This document shows, in pieces, positions 8,183 to 17,156 of a stretch of 64,000 nt of DNA. Source of the DNA: Paenibacillus_L residui (GTDB lineage Bacteria > Bacillota > Bacilli > Paenibacillales > NBRC-103111); NCBI RefSeq assembly GCF_042677205.1, contig NZ_JBHTIU010000010.1, positions 1 through 64,000 of the forward strand, in the 5' to 3' direction. The position numbers and the translations under genes are program-made. Position 1 is the stretch's first letter, and every line of letters begins with the position of its first letter. Under the pieces are notes generated by a model. That model saw only the letters and a program-made list of their open reading frames with translations, was not told the DNA's origin and made no database searches.

Positions 8183-9460
8183 TTAGGAAGCGGAGTTTTT
8201 AACCTTTTTCCCGTTGGGTTGGGTTTCCAAAGTTTCCAGAAACTCGCTGTTCGTTTTGGTTTCCTTGAGCTTCTTGAGGAACGCCTCGACAAACTCATGC
8301 GATTCCTGCATATTTTTGCGAAGTGCCCAGATTTTCTCCAGCTCTTCCTTGCTCATAAGCATTTCCTCGCGGCGGGTTCCCGATCTGCGAATATCGATAG
8401 CAGGGAACACTCTGCGCTCGGCCAGCTTGCGGTCCAGATGAAGCTCCAGATTTCCCGTTCCCTTAAATTCTTCATAGATCACATCGTCCATACGGGAGCC
8501 CGTTTCAATCAAGGCGGTAGCCAAAATCGTCAGACTTCCACCCTCCTCGATATTCCGCGCCGCGCCAAAGAAGCGCTTAGGCCGGTGGAATGCCCCCGGA
8601 TCTATACCCCCGGATAAGGTTCTTCCCGAAGGGGGAATGACCAGGTTGTATGCCCGGGCCAAACGGGTGATGCTGTCCAGCAGAATGACAACATCCTTCT
8701 TATGCTCCACCAATCTCTGAGCTCTCTCCAGAACAAGCTCCGCGACTTTAATATGGTTCTCCGGCAGCTCATCGAATGTGGAAGCCACTACCTCACCTTT
8801 AACCGAACGCTGCATATCGGTCACTTCCTCCGGTCTTTCATCGATGAGCAGGACGAACAGCTCGATATCCGGATAATTAGTGGATATGCTATTGGCAATC
8901 TCTTTTAACAGCAAGGTTTTGCCCGCTTTAGGCGGTGCTACTATCAATCCCCGTTGTCCTAAGCCTACGGGACTCAATAAATCCATGATTCGGGTTGAAA
9001 GAATGGAAGGAGATGTTTCCAGAACCACTTTCTGCTGCGGATATAGAGGAGTTAGGGCAGGGAAGTGCAGCCTTTCGGCCGCCGTCTCGGGCTTTTCCCC
9101 ATTGACCGCCTCGACTTGCAGAAGACCGAAATATCTTTCATTTTCTTTGGGAGGACGACATTTACCGGAAACCAAATCACCCGATCGTAAGTCGAATTTG
9201 CGGATTTGAGAAGCGGAAATATAGATGTCTTCGGAACTGGGCAGATAGTTGATCGGCCTGAGAAAACCGAATCCTTCCTGCAATATTTCAAGGACGCCTT
9301 CCATGAACATAAGGCCGCCCTTTTCTGCCTGTGCTCTAAGTATGGAGAAAATCAGTTCCTTCTTCTTCATCTGGCCGTAGTAAGGGATTTGATGCGTCTT
9401 GGCCAGTTTATACAAATCAGTTAACTTGAGCGCTTCAAGCTGCGCCAGCTGCATATCCAT
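8183..9460 (-). CDS. rho: Transcription termination factor Rho
   Basis: A 425-residue hexameric RNA-dependent ATPase. The N-terminal Rho domain (LTDLYKLAKTHQIPYYGQ), the RNA-binding cold-shock-like domain (EGFGFLRP), the P-loop (APPKAGKTLLLKEIA) and the Q/R-loop region (RLARAYNLVIPPSGRTLSGG) are all present. The ATG at 9460 (or 9454) is preferred over the more distant in-frame starts because GGTGG lies 8 bases before it and family members begin with MQLAQLEALKL-like sequence. Part of the conserved murA-rho-rpmE segment. Confidence 0.95.
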   Translation of the reverse strand: MDMQLAQLEALKLTDLYKLAKTHQIPYYGQMKKKELIFSILRAQAEKGGLMFMEGVLEILQEGFGFLRPINYLPSSEDIYISASQIRKFDLRSGDLVSGKCRPPKENERYFGLLQVEAVNGEKPETAAERLHFPALTPLYPQQKVVLETSPSILSTRIMDLLSPVGLGQRGLIVAPPKAGKTLLLKEIANSISTNYPDIELFVLLIDERPEEVTDMQRSVKGEVVASTFDELPENHIKVAELVLERAQRLVEHKKDVVILLDSITRLARAYNLVIPPSGRTLSGGIDPGAFHRPKRFFGAARNIEEGGSLTILATALIETGSRMDDVIYEEFKGTGNLELHLDRKLAERRVFPAIDIRRSGTRREEMLMSKEELEKIWALRKNMQESHEFVEAFLKKLKETKTNSEFLETLETQPNGKKVKNSAS

Positions 9461-9571
9461 TGATTTGACCACCACACTATGAAATTTTAAAAGCAAGATT
9501 AGTATACCCAATTATGCCCTGATTGAGTCCTGCCCCGTGCCTGTTACCCTGACAGGTTAAGTAAAATCAGT

Positions 9572-10825
9572 CTATTCCATCCTCCAGACCTCTGCTCCCA
9601 GCATGGACAGATTCTCTACCAGATTATCGTAGCCTCTCTCAATATATTCAAGCCCGCTTACTTCCGTAATGCCGGAAGTGACCGTGAGTCCCGCCACGAC
9701 AAGCGCGGCTCCTGCACGAAGATCGGTCGCCGTTACTTTGGCTCCCGACAGAGGAACTCCGCCTTCAATAATGGCAGATCGGCCCTCAAGCTTGATTCTG
9801 GCCCCCATACGCACAAGCTCGGGAACATACTTAAACCGGTTGCTGTACACGTAATCGGTCAGAATGCTCGTCCCCTTGGCTTGAGTCAGCAAGCTGGCCA
9901 TGGGAGATTGAATATCGGTGGCAAAGCCAGGATAAATCAAAGCTTTGACGTCCACTTGAGCATACTCCGGAGAACCGATAACCCGAATAGACTCGTCCAG
10001 TTCTTCAATGATAACGCCCATTTCCTGCAGCTTGGCTGTTACTGCCTCCATATGCTTCGGAATGACGTTGTCCACCAGAACATCCCCGCGGGTGGCAGCC
10101 GCTGCAATCATATACGTGCCGGCCTGGATCCGATCAGGAATAATAGAGTGTCGGCAGCCATGGAGAGAATCTACGCCTTCGATGCGGATCGTTTCGGTGC
10201 CCACACCTTTAATGCGTGCTCCCATCGAGCTCAATAACGTAGCTACATCAATGATCTCCGGTTCTTTGGCGGCATTCTCGATAATCGTTACACCCTTGGC
10301 CCGCGCCGCTGCCAGCATAATATTGATGGTAGCCCCCACGCTGACGACATCCAGATAGATTCTGGCGCCGCGAAGCTGCTTCGCCCGCAGGTGAATGGCA
10401 CCGCCTTCATTAGTCACTTCGGCTCCGAGCGCTTCAAATCCTTTAATATGCTGATCGATGGGCCGCGGTTCGAAGTTGCAGCCTCCGGGCAGGCCGACTA
10501 CCGCCTCGCCGAACCGGCCGAGCAGAGCTCCCATTAAATAATATGAAGCTCTCAGCTTTTTGACGTTCCCGTTAGGAAGCGGAATAGATCTTAGACCTTC
10601 AGGATGAATGATCATCTGATCACCCTGCCATTCAATAGAAGCCCCCAGCTCCGTTAACAGCTCCATGTAAATGGCGACATCGCTTATCGCAGGCAGGTTG
10701 TCCAATGTTACCGTGGTCTCTGCAAGAATTGCAGCTGGAATGAGAGCAACCGCGCTGTTCTTGGCCCCGCTAATCGAAACCGTGCCGCGCAGGGGCCGCC
10801 CGCCTGCTATCATCAATTTATTCAT
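9572..10825 (-). CDS. murA: UDP-N-acetylglucosamine 1-carboxyvinyltransferase
   Basis: A 417-residue MurA, which transfers enolpyruvate from PEP to UDP-GlcNAc in the first committed step of peptidoglycan synthesis. The substrate motif SGAKNSAVALIPA is near the N-terminus. Cys116 in GLPGGC is the fosfomycin-reactive residue, so the enzyme should be sensitive. ATG 10825 starts MNKLMIAGG as in the family and follows AGGAGG by 12 bases. Firmicutes often have two MurA copies; the position next to rho and fba corresponds to the murAB (murZ) copy of B. subtilis. Confidence 0.95.
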   Translation of the reverse strand: MNKLMIAGGRPLRGTVSISGAKNSAVALIPAAILAETTVTLDNLPAISDVAIYMELLTELGASIEWQGDQMIIHPEGLRSIPLPNGNVKKLRASYYLMGALLGRFGEAVVGLPGGCNFEPRPIDQHIKGFEALGAEVTNEGGAIHLRAKQLRGARIYLDVVSVGATINIMLAAARAKGVTIIENAAKEPEIIDVATLLSSMGARIKGVGTETIRIEGVDSLHGCRHSIIPDRIQAGTYMIAAAATRGDVLVDNVIPKHMEAVTAKLQEMGVIIEELDESIRVIGSPEYAQVDVKALIYPGFATDIQSPMASLLTQAKGTSILTDYVYSNRFKYVPELVRMGARIKLEGRSAIIEGGVPLSGAKVTATDLRAGAALVVAGLTVTSGITEVSGLEYIERGYDNLVENLSMLGAEVWRME

Positions 10826-10931
10826 TCCTATTGCTTTCCTCCTACCTCTGTGCACGGCAACGCAAAGACATTAAGGGAATTGCGCCTGTTACTGGAACGC
10901 AGTTCCCTTAATGAACATGAGCCGTCACAAC

Positions 10932-11786
10932 TTAGGCTTGATTATTGCTTCCGAACAGCACCATTTTCGATTTGACGACTTCTACCATTGCTGCACGGGC
11001 AGGAGTCAAGTATTTACGGGGATCGTAAACCTTCGCATCCTTGGCCAAAACTTCACGAATGGCATTCGTGCAAGCTACCTGATTTTCCGTATTGACGTTG
11101 ATCTTGCCAACACCGGCTTCAATAGCTTTGCGAATGGCCTCATCCGGTACGCCGGAACCGCCATGAAGAACTATCGGAACAGGAATGGCATCGGCCACTT
11201 CCCGGATGATGTCGAAGCGGATATTAGGCTCACCGGCGTACATTCCGTGTGCCGTTCCTACCGCTATTGCCAGGCAATCCACGCCGGTCTCTTCGTAGAA
11301 ACGAATCGCTTCCTCCGGCTTGGCCAGGCTTGCATCGGCTTCATCCACGCTGATATCGTCTTCCACTCCGCCGATCGTTCCGAGCTCTCCTTCTACCGAA
11401 ACTCCCATTGCATGGGCCGCTTTCACGACCTCTTTCGTCAGACGAATATTTTCCTCAAACGGATAGTGGGAGCCGTCGAACATAACCGAACTGAATCCGG
11501 CGCGGATACACTCCATGGCCACCTCGAAACTGCTGCCGTGGTCCAGGTGCAGAGCAATCGGAAGACCCGATTTCTTGGCTGCCGCTTCCGCAATAGCTAC
11601 CGTGTACTCCATCCCCATATATTTCAAAGCGCCTTCGCTGACACCGTAGATAAACGGAGAGTTTAACTCCATAGCAGCTTGCATAATGGCTTGGGCAAAC
11701 TCCAGGTTGTTCATATTGAACTGACCGACAGCAAAGCGGTTTGCTTTAGCTTTGGGTAAAAATTCATTCATTGAAACCAAAGGCAT
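10932..11786 (-). CDS. fba: Class II fructose-1,6-bisphosphate aldolase
   Basis: A 284-residue zinc-dependent aldolase of glycolysis and gluconeogenesis. ALHLDHGSSF carries the catalytic Asp82 and zinc ligand His83. Other metal and phosphate-binding motifs are VGTAHGMY, IVLHGGSGVP and GVGKINVNTE. The length fits B. subtilis FbaA, and the fba-spo0F-pyrG-rpoE order is conserved. A GGGAGG site lies before the ATG. Confidence 0.96.
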   Translation of the reverse strand: MPLVSMNEFLPKAKANRFAVGQFNMNNLEFAQAIMQAAMELNSPFIYGVSEGALKYMGMEYTVAIAEAAAKKSGLPIALHLDHGSSFEVAMECIRAGFSSVMFDGSHYPFEENIRLTKEVVKAAHAMGVSVEGELGTIGGVEDDISVDEADASLAKPEEAIRFYEETGVDCLAIAVGTAHGMYAGEPNIRFDIIREVADAIPVPIVLHGGSGVPDEAIRKAIEAGVGKINVNTENQVACTNAIREVLAKDAKVYDPRKYLTPARAAMVEVVKSKMVLFGSNNQA

Positions 11787-11852
11787 AGTCTTGTCCTCCC
11801 TTGTAGTGTGAAAGAGTGAAAGGCCGGATTGTCCGCGACCAATTACTGAGCT

Positions 11853-11882
11853 ATTATATCACATTAAAACGGTGAATGGTAA
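11853..11882 (-). promoter_or_regulatory. fba promoter (extended -10)
   Basis: TATAAT (11858-11853) is preceded by TG at the extended -10 position, and TTACCA (11882-11877) lies 18 bases upstream. It is about 65 bases before the fba start, so fba can be transcribed apart from spo0F, which has its own terminator. Confidence 0.65.
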
Positions 11883-11968
11883 ATTGAAGATTATGCACCG
11901 CCGACAGGGACTGACGTAAACCGGCCTTAGAGTCTGGACGGAAGCAAATCCCCGTTTGTAAAGAGGCG

Positions 11969-11995
11969 AAAAAAAAGATCCTTATTCAGGATCCG
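11969..11995 (-). terminator. Terminator overlapping the 3' end of spo0F
   Basis: GATCCT and AGGATC pair on the minus strand around a 5-base loop that contains the spo0F stop codon, followed by eight T residues. Confidence 0.75.
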
Positions 11996-12384
11996 ACAGC
12001 ATAATCGTGAGAAGACGAAAGACCCATCTGGGAATTAACCGCTACCCGAAGCTCATCAATATCGAAAGGCTTGGTAAAGTGCATCAATGCCCCTAAGTCT
12101 GTCGCTTCTTTAATCATATCCAATTCACCGTACGCCGTCATCATAATGACTTTTATCGAGGAATCGATTTGTTTAATATGTCTGAGAATGTCCAAACCGT
12201 CCATTCCGGGAATCTTCATATCCAAAAGGACCAGATCGGGAGGTTCCTTCCTAACAATATCCAGGGCCAGCTTACCGTTCGAAGCTTGGAAAGTTTGGTA
12301 GCCTTCACTGTTGAATACTTCTACTAGCAATACACGTATGCCATTCTGGTCATCAACAATCAGCAACTTCTTCTTGTCCAACAA
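11986..12384 (-). CDS. spo0F: Sporulation phosphorelay response regulator Spo0F
   Basis: A 132-residue single-domain receiver with no output domain. It keeps the Spo0F signature stretches IVDDQNGIR, LVLLDMKIPGMDG (phospho-acceptor Asp in LLDMK), MTAYGELDMI and KPFDIDELR (the conserved Lys). It accepts phosphate from sporulation kinases and passes it to Spo0B. Two adjacent TTG codons follow GGAGG; the second has the better spacing, and a TTG start suggests modest translation. A sigma-H promoter with a Spo0A box lies upstream, and it sits between pyrG and fba as in B. subtilis. Confidence 0.95.
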   Translation of the reverse strand: MLDKKKLLIVDDQNGIRVLLVEVFNSEGYQTFQASNGKLALDIVRKEPPDLVLLDMKIPGMDGLDILRHIKQIDSSIKVIMMTAYGELDMIKEATDLGALMHFTKPFDIDELRVAVNSQMGLSSSHDYAVGS

Positions 12385-12426
12385 AATAACCTCCTCCGGA
12401 AACCGATGATCATGTTAATGATTTAC

Positions 12427-12452
12427 ATTCGACAACCGAAGGAGCATTTCCT
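12427..12452 (-). promoter_or_regulatory. spo0F sigma-H promoter with overlapping Spo0A box
   Basis: On the minus strand AGGAAAT (12452-12446) and GAAT (12430-12427) fit the sigma-H pattern (RnAGGAwww, 12 bases, RnnGAAT). A perfect 0A box TTGTCGAA (12435-12428) lies on the -10 element. In B. subtilis spo0F is also under sigma-H and Spo0A-P control. Whether the box here activates or represses cannot be read from sequence; its overlap with the -10 region would fit repression or a second, upstream-shifted start. Confidence 0.7.
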
Positions 12453-12513
12453 TCTGCCAGCCAGATTATTTTTTACATTCCTTGCCTGAAGGGCAGCCTG
12501 GCTGCCCCGATAT

Positions 12514-14118
12514 TTACATCCCGGAATAGTTAAATGCAGCCTTCACAAATTCCCGGAACAGCGGCTGGGACCGGTTCGGCCGGGATGTGAATTCCGGATG
12601 GAACTGAACAGCCAGGAACCAAGGATGATCCGGCAGTTCAATAATTTCTACCAATCGTCCGTCCGGAGAGGTGCCCGATATTTTAAGGCCCGCCTTTTCA
12701 ATCAGTTCGCGATATTCGTTATTGAATTCATAACGATGGCGGTGTCTTTCGTAAACCAGCTCTTTCTGATAGCAGCGCAAGGCCAGCGATCCGGCTGCCA
12801 GCTTGCAAGGATACAATCCGAGCCGCATGGTTCCCCCAAGATCCTCGATATCCTTCTGCTCCGGAAGCAGGTCGATAACCGGGTAAGGAGTGGTCGGATT
12901 AATCTCCGAGCTGTTGGCTCCTTCCAGCTTGGCAATGGAACGGGCAAATTCCACCACAGCGACCTGCATGCCGAGACAAATGCCGAAGAACGGAATCTGC
13001 TTCTCCCGCGCATACTTAATCGCCGCTACCTTCCCTTCGATGCCTCTATCCCCGAATCCGCCGGGCACGAGAATGCCATGCACTCCTCGCAGAACCTCAT
13101 CCACGTTGCTTTCCTGGACTTCCTCCGCATCAACCCAACGGATCTTCACTTCCGTCTCGCTGTCAAATCCGGCATGGGACAACGCCTCGACGATGCTCAA
13201 ATAAGCATCATGAAGGGCTACGTATTTACCGACAATGGCGATTTCAGTCTGGTGCTTAAGCCCCTTAACCTTCTCCACCATCTGTTCCCATTCCGTCATA
13301 TCCGGCTTACCGCAATTCAGCTTCAAGTGGTTGACGACGATCTCATCCAGTCCTTGATCCCTCATCATTAACGGGATCTCATAAAGCGTGTCAGCATCCA
13401 GGCATTCCACTACTGCATTGGCGTCAATATCGCAGAACAATGCGATCTTTCTTTTCAAATCTTCCGCAAGAGGATGTTCCGTACGGCAGACGATGATATG
13501 GGGCTGGATGCCGATGCTTCTCAGCTCCTTGACACTGTGCTGTGTCGGCTTCGTCTTGACCTCGCCGGCCGCTTTGATGTAAGGGATTAATGTAACATGG
13601 ATGTACATTACATTTTCCCTTCCGATGTCACTTTTGATCTGGCGGATCGCTTCGAGGAAAGGCAGGCTCTCAATATCTCCGACCGTTCCCCCGATTTCGG
13701 TTATGACTACGTCGGATTTGGCTTCCTTGCCCGCCCGGAATACCCGTTCTTTAATCTCGTTGGTAATATGGGGGATGACCTGTACGGTCCCGCCCAGATA
13801 CTCCCCTCTCCGTTCCTTGGAAATGACAGAGGAATAGATTTTGCCTGTCGTCACATTGCTGTTCTTGGTTAAATTGATGTCGATAAAGCGCTCGTAATGG
13901 CCGAGGTCCAAATCGGTCTCCGCGCCGTCATCCGTCACGTATACTTCTCCGTGCTGGTATGGACTCATCGTTCCCGGGTCGACATTAATATAAGGATCGA
14001 ATTTCTGAATCGTCACCTTTAACCCCCGGTTTTTAAGCAATCTTCCCAGAGAAGCAGCAGTAATCCCTTTGCCAAGGGATGAAACGACGCCGCCTGTTAC
14101 AAAAATGTATTTGGTCAC
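12514..14118 (-). CDS. pyrG: CTP synthase
   Basis: A 534-residue enzyme that makes CTP from UTP, ATP and glutamine. The N-terminal synthetase domain starts with the ATP loop TGGVVSSLGKGITAASLG; the C-terminal glutamine amidotransferase domain has the nucleophile in FGICLGMQVAV and the His-Glu pair in FHPEF. The start is GTG behind GGAGG. It is preceded by a 260-base leader with a GGGC transcription start and an attenuator hairpin, so expression probably follows the CTP level. Confidence 0.97.
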   Translation of the reverse strand: MTKYIFVTGGVVSSLGKGITAASLGRLLKNRGLKVTIQKFDPYINVDPGTMSPYQHGEVYVTDDGAETDLDLGHYERFIDINLTKNSNVTTGKIYSSVISKERRGEYLGGTVQVIPHITNEIKERVFRAGKEAKSDVVITEIGGTVGDIESLPFLEAIRQIKSDIGRENVMYIHVTLIPYIKAAGEVKTKPTQHSVKELRSIGIQPHIIVCRTEHPLAEDLKRKIALFCDIDANAVVECLDADTLYEIPLMMRDQGLDEIVVNHLKLNCGKPDMTEWEQMVEKVKGLKHQTEIAIVGKYVALHDAYLSIVEALSHAGFDSETEVKIRWVDAEEVQESNVDEVLRGVHGILVPGGFGDRGIEGKVAAIKYAREKQIPFFGICLGMQVAVVEFARSIAKLEGANSSEINPTTPYPVIDLLPEQKDIEDLGGTMRLGLYPCKLAAGSLALRCYQKELVYERHRHRYEFNNEYRELIEKAGLKISGTSPDGRLVEIIELPDHPWFLAVQFHPEFTSRPNRSQPLFREFVKAAFNYSGM

Positions 14119-14301
14119 AATGTTTTACCTCCTGCGTGATCTCCTGACACTGACATGATGTAATTGAATTGGACGTCTGCCAACGTTTAAGATTGTTATT
14201 CCCATATTCACTCCATAGAAAAAAATCAAGCTTCGCCACCCAAGCGAAAGTTGATCCTCTCCTCCGCGGCAAAGCCTCACCGCACCCCTTATTATCCGGC
14301 T

Positions 14302-14341
14302 AAAAAAATAAAAAGTGACACCCGTTGACACGGGGCACTTT
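14302..14341 (-). terminator. pyrG leader attenuator hairpin
   Basis: On the minus strand AAAGTG-CCCCGT pairs with ACGGG-tgt-CACTTT and is followed by TTATTTTTTT. It lies about 40 bases downstream of the predicted pyrG start site. The CCCC in its 5' arm could pair with extra G residues added at the RNA 5' end, which would break the terminator. Confidence 0.75.
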
Positions 14342-14378
14342 AGTTAGAATTGTGTATAAAAATCACGCTAATTTTCTA

Positions 14379-14419
14379 GCCCATGCTATAGTTTACTCTG
14401 TCACGTTACGGCTTGTCAA
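14379..14419 (-). promoter_or_regulatory. pyrG promoter with GGGC start (reiterative transcription control)
   Basis: TTGACA (14419-14414) and TAAACT (14395-14390) are 18 bases apart, and the predicted start seven bases on is the G run of GGGCT (14382-14378). In B. subtilis pyrG the same GGGC start lets RNA polymerase stutter and add extra G residues when CTP is low; these pair with a C/U-rich arm of the attenuator. The same parts are in place here. Confidence 0.72.
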
Positions 14420-14469
14420 GTAACGCGAGCACGGAGCCGTGCCGTGGGGAAAATTCCCATTAGACGAGC

Positions 14470-15003
14470 TTACTGGTCGTCTTCTTCCTCTTCGGAATCC
14501 CCAAAGTCCTCGTCTTCTTCTTCATCCAGTTCGGCATCCTCTTCTTCATCATCTTCGTAGAATTCTTCTTCCTCTTCTTCAGCGTCTATATCTTCACGAT
14601 CCTCATCGTAGGTATCGAAGTCTTCTTCACTGTAGACTTCTTCTTCCTCCTCAGGGAATTCATCCTCTTCATCCAGATCGTCGTCATCGTTAATAATTCT
14701 TGGACGCTTGGCGCTGCCCACGCCATCATCCGATTTGGTATCGACAGGGTACCATCTTTTGAGTCCCCACAGATTGTTGCCTACGCATGCAAAACGGCCA
14801 TCGACGTTGATTTCGGTATACAGCTGCGCGATGACCTGCATGACCTCCTCTTCGGAAAATCCCTTTATCTTCGCGATCTCCTGCATCAAATCACGATAAT
14901 AGAACGGCGTATTAGCCGCCTTCAATACCATAAAGGCCAAATCTACCATCGGCATTTCCTTGGCTTGCTCTGGCGCAATCTGGAGCGTAAATTGGCTGCT
15001 CAT
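14470..15003 (-). CDS. rpoE: DNA-directed RNA polymerase delta subunit
   Basis: A 177-residue protein with the two-part delta layout. Residues 1-90 form the winged-helix HARE-HTH domain (MVDLAFMVLKAANTPFYYRDL, written here as its first 20 residues, and GNNLWGLKRWYPVD). Residues from about 105 on are an almost unbroken Asp/Glu tail. Delta is found only in Firmicutes and speeds RNA polymerase recycling and promoter response to nucleotides. It precedes pyrG as in B. subtilis. Confidence 0.95.
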   Translation of the reverse strand: MSSQFTLQIAPEQAKEMPMVDLAFMVLKAANTPFYYRDLMQEIAKIKGFSEEEVMQVIAQLYTEINVDGRFACVGNNLWGLKRWYPVDTKSDDGVGSAKRPRIINDDDDLDEEDEFPEEEEEVYSEEDFDTYDEDREDIDAEEEEEEFYEDDEEEDAELDEEEDEDFGDSEEEEDDQ

Positions 15004-15110
15004 TCGAACACTTCCTTCCGTACATATTCACTGCAAACGATCTAATTTTCCCCAATTATCATCCTTAAGTAAAACCTATTTTATTCAAAAATGCAACTCT
15101 ATACACCCTC

Positions 15111-15152
15111 AAAAAAAATAATTTAAGCGGAGGCCAAACTGCACCTCCGCTT
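15111..15152 (-). terminator. Hairpin with minus-strand T-tract upstream of rpoE
   Basis: AAGCGGAGG and CCTCCGCTT form a 9-bp stem followed on the minus strand by AAATTATTTTTTTT. No gene on the minus strand ends here, so it either ends an unseen short transcript from 15153-15400 or acts as a barrier or leader element for rpoE. Confidence 0.5.
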
Positions 15153-15439
15153 ACGACTGTAAATCCCGAACGATGACCTACCCGTCACCGCCTTGTACTT
15201 ATATCAAGGGCCAGCAAATGATCCCTCTCTTCATCCTATGTGAAACGGGAACGAATGACACGGTTTAGCGCTGAATTATCCAAAAGCGGGCGACCATCCG
15301 ATGCGGGGGGAAGACCCCTTACATAGGATATGAAAAACGAATATCGCGTCATGACTCCAATTCATATTCCAGCAGCACAGGAAGAATCTCTTCCAAACAG
15401 CAGCATATGGATCTCATGCGGCAAAGGGGAAATTCACAG
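15153..15439. other. Gene-free gap between rpoE and the subtilisin gene
   Basis: No coding frame with a ribosome binding site is seen. A perfect 9-bp inverted repeat, ATCCTATGT (15233-15241) and ACATAGGAT (15321-15329), encloses 79 bases upstream of the protease. It may be a protein-binding or RNA-pairing element, but nothing more can be supported. Confidence 0.35.
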
Positions 15440-16603
15440 ATGGAAAGGGATCTTATCTATTGGATACATGATGAGCTGCAATACAGAGGAGCGGATTCCT
15501 CGAGGCATATCATCCGATTCAAGTCCAAGAGGGAATACTTGAATTGTCTTAATCTGATCAGCCAGCTGAAACCGTCCCTGGATGCACTTCCTTTCCTTCA
15601 ACCGTTACCTTCCATTCAAGGCTTTTCCTGCTTTCTTCGTTCCGCCAGCGAACTGAGCTCTTATTCGGATACGGTGTCGATCGAGGAAGACCGCAAGCAG
15701 GCTGTTATCCATGCCGCCTCTTCTTCATCGACGCGTTCGCGCTCTCAAGCGAAATTTCGTGTCGACGAGCAATTCATTCCATGGGGGGTTCGGCAAATTA
15801 AAGCCCCTACCGCCTGGGCACGTTCTACCGGACATAAGATTAAAATTGCGGTAATAGACACCGGAGTCGATTACATGCATCCCGACCTTCAACGAAATGT
15901 GGCCGGCGGCGTCAACGTCATCTACCGCCATCTTCTGCCGAGAGACGATAATGGACATGGAACCCATATCTCGGGGACCATAGCAGCCTCCTCCCAGAGA
16001 AAGGGCATTGTCGGCGTCGCTCCCAATGCGTCCTTATATGCTGTCAAGGCCTTCGATCATAACGGCACAGCCTTCATCTCCGATATCATCTTCGGTATCG
16101 AATGGTGCATCCGCAACCGCATCGATATTATCAACATGAGCTTCGGGATGAAGAACAGCAGCAAGGCATTGGAGGATACGATTCGCAAAGCTTATGAGGC
16201 AGGGGTTATCATTGTCGCTTCCTCCGGCAATGACGGACGTAGCGGACGGATTGATTATCCGGCCAAATTCCCGTATACGATAGCGGTCGGAGCGACTACG
16301 AAAAACCGGAAAGTAGCCCGATTCAGCAATCGGGGCAAAACGATCGATATCTATGCTCCGGGAGATAAGATTTATTCATGTTGGTTAAATGGTAAATACC
16401 ATGAGTTAAGCGGCACCTCAATGGCTACTTCCCATGTTTCGGGAGTGATCGCCATGATGATGGCGGTTCGCGGGAAAATGTCCACCAGGACGGTGAAGGA
16501 CCTGTTGAAGAAAAGCTCTTCCGCCATTCAGAGCAAAAGATCCACCTCCTTGGATACCGGGGAGATCAATGCTCTGCAAGCGGTCCGAACCGTCATGTCC
16601 TAA
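15440..16603 (+). CDS. S8 family serine peptidase, intracellular subtilisin-like
   Basis: A 387-residue subtilase with the full catalytic triad: Asp in AVIDTGVDYMHPDL, His in NGHGTHISG and Ser in LSGTSMATSHVSG, plus the oxyanion Asn in SSGNDG. There is no signal peptide; about 100 residues of a possible pro-region precede the domain, which starts near FIPWGVRQIKAPTAW. It therefore probably acts inside the cell or leaves by another route. ATG 15440 is chosen because AAAGGGGA lies 9 bases before it; the ATG at 15407 has no such site. It converges on the ywiB-like gene with a 4-base overlap. Confidence 0.88.
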   Translation: MERDLIYWIHDELQYRGADSSRHIIRFKSKREYLNCLNLISQLKPSLDALPFLQPLPSIQGFSCFLRSASELSSYSDTVSIEEDRKQAVIHAASSSSTRSRSQAKFRVDEQFIPWGVRQIKAPTAWARSTGHKIKIAVIDTGVDYMHPDLQRNVAGGVNVIYRHLLPRDDNGHGTHISGTIAASSQRKGIVGVAPNASLYAVKAFDHNGTAFISDIIFGIEWCIRNRIDIINMSFGMKNSSKALEDTIRKAYEAGVIIVASSGNDGRSGRIDYPAKFPYTIAVGATTKNRKVARFSNRGKTIDIYAPGDKIYSCWLNGKYHELSGTSMATSHVSGVIAMMMAVRGKMSTRTVKDLLKKSSSAIQSKRSTSLDTGEINALQAVRTVMS

Positions 16604-17019
16604 TGAAGCAAAGCGGGCTCCGTGTCGAGCGTCAAGCTGAAGCGCCCGGCACTGCTGCCTTGAACACGCAGCTCATAATCCCAGCATATCTTGCCTATGC
16701 CGTCGACGAGATGGACAGCCAGACGGTGAGTGTAAGTCTCCAGATGAATAATTCCCTGTTGGGTGCGATAGAACCCCGGAATCCATCGATGGAGAATGAA
16801 GGTTTGTTCGGATTGCAAATCGCCATGCCGGATCACTTTAATTTCCTCTCGTCCGACCTTGACTGTCGTCGTTGTATTGCCCATATCCGACTCCTCTTCC
16901 TGATACCGGATGTAGCCGTTCTTCTCTTTGGGGTACCATGCGGCTGTAAACGACCTGCTGGTCTCCTCATCTTCTTGCAAGCTTCTGACGGTAAGCCGGA
17001 TTTCTTTATGTGCAGCCAT
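16600..17019 (-). CDS. ywiB: DUF1934 family beta-barrel protein (YwiB-like)
   Basis: A 139-residue protein with repeated beta strands and the C-terminal family motif CWDYELRVQGSSAGRFSLTL. It matches YwiB/DUF1934 in length; the fold is lipocalin-like, and the role is unknown. AAGGAG lies 9 bases before the ATG. It overlaps the end of the convergent protease gene by 4 bases. In B. subtilis ywiB also lies near the speB-speE region. Confidence 0.82.
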   Translation of the reverse strand: MAAHKEIRLTVRSLQEDEETSRSFTAAWYPKEKNGYIRYQEEESDMGNTTTTVKVGREEIKVIRHGDLQSEQTFILHRWIPGFYRTQQGIIHLETYTHRLAVHLVDGIGKICWDYELRVQGSSAGRFSLTLDTEPALLH

Positions 17020-17156
17020 GTCTGTTCACTCCTTCCAAGGGGGCTTCTGCGATGGATCGCTGTCCCCTTGTCAAGTTTCTGTCAACACCTCAGCTTATAT
17101 TACAAACACCGGGCTATTCGGCCCTTGACTGAACCGATTAATAGGTACGGATGAAC

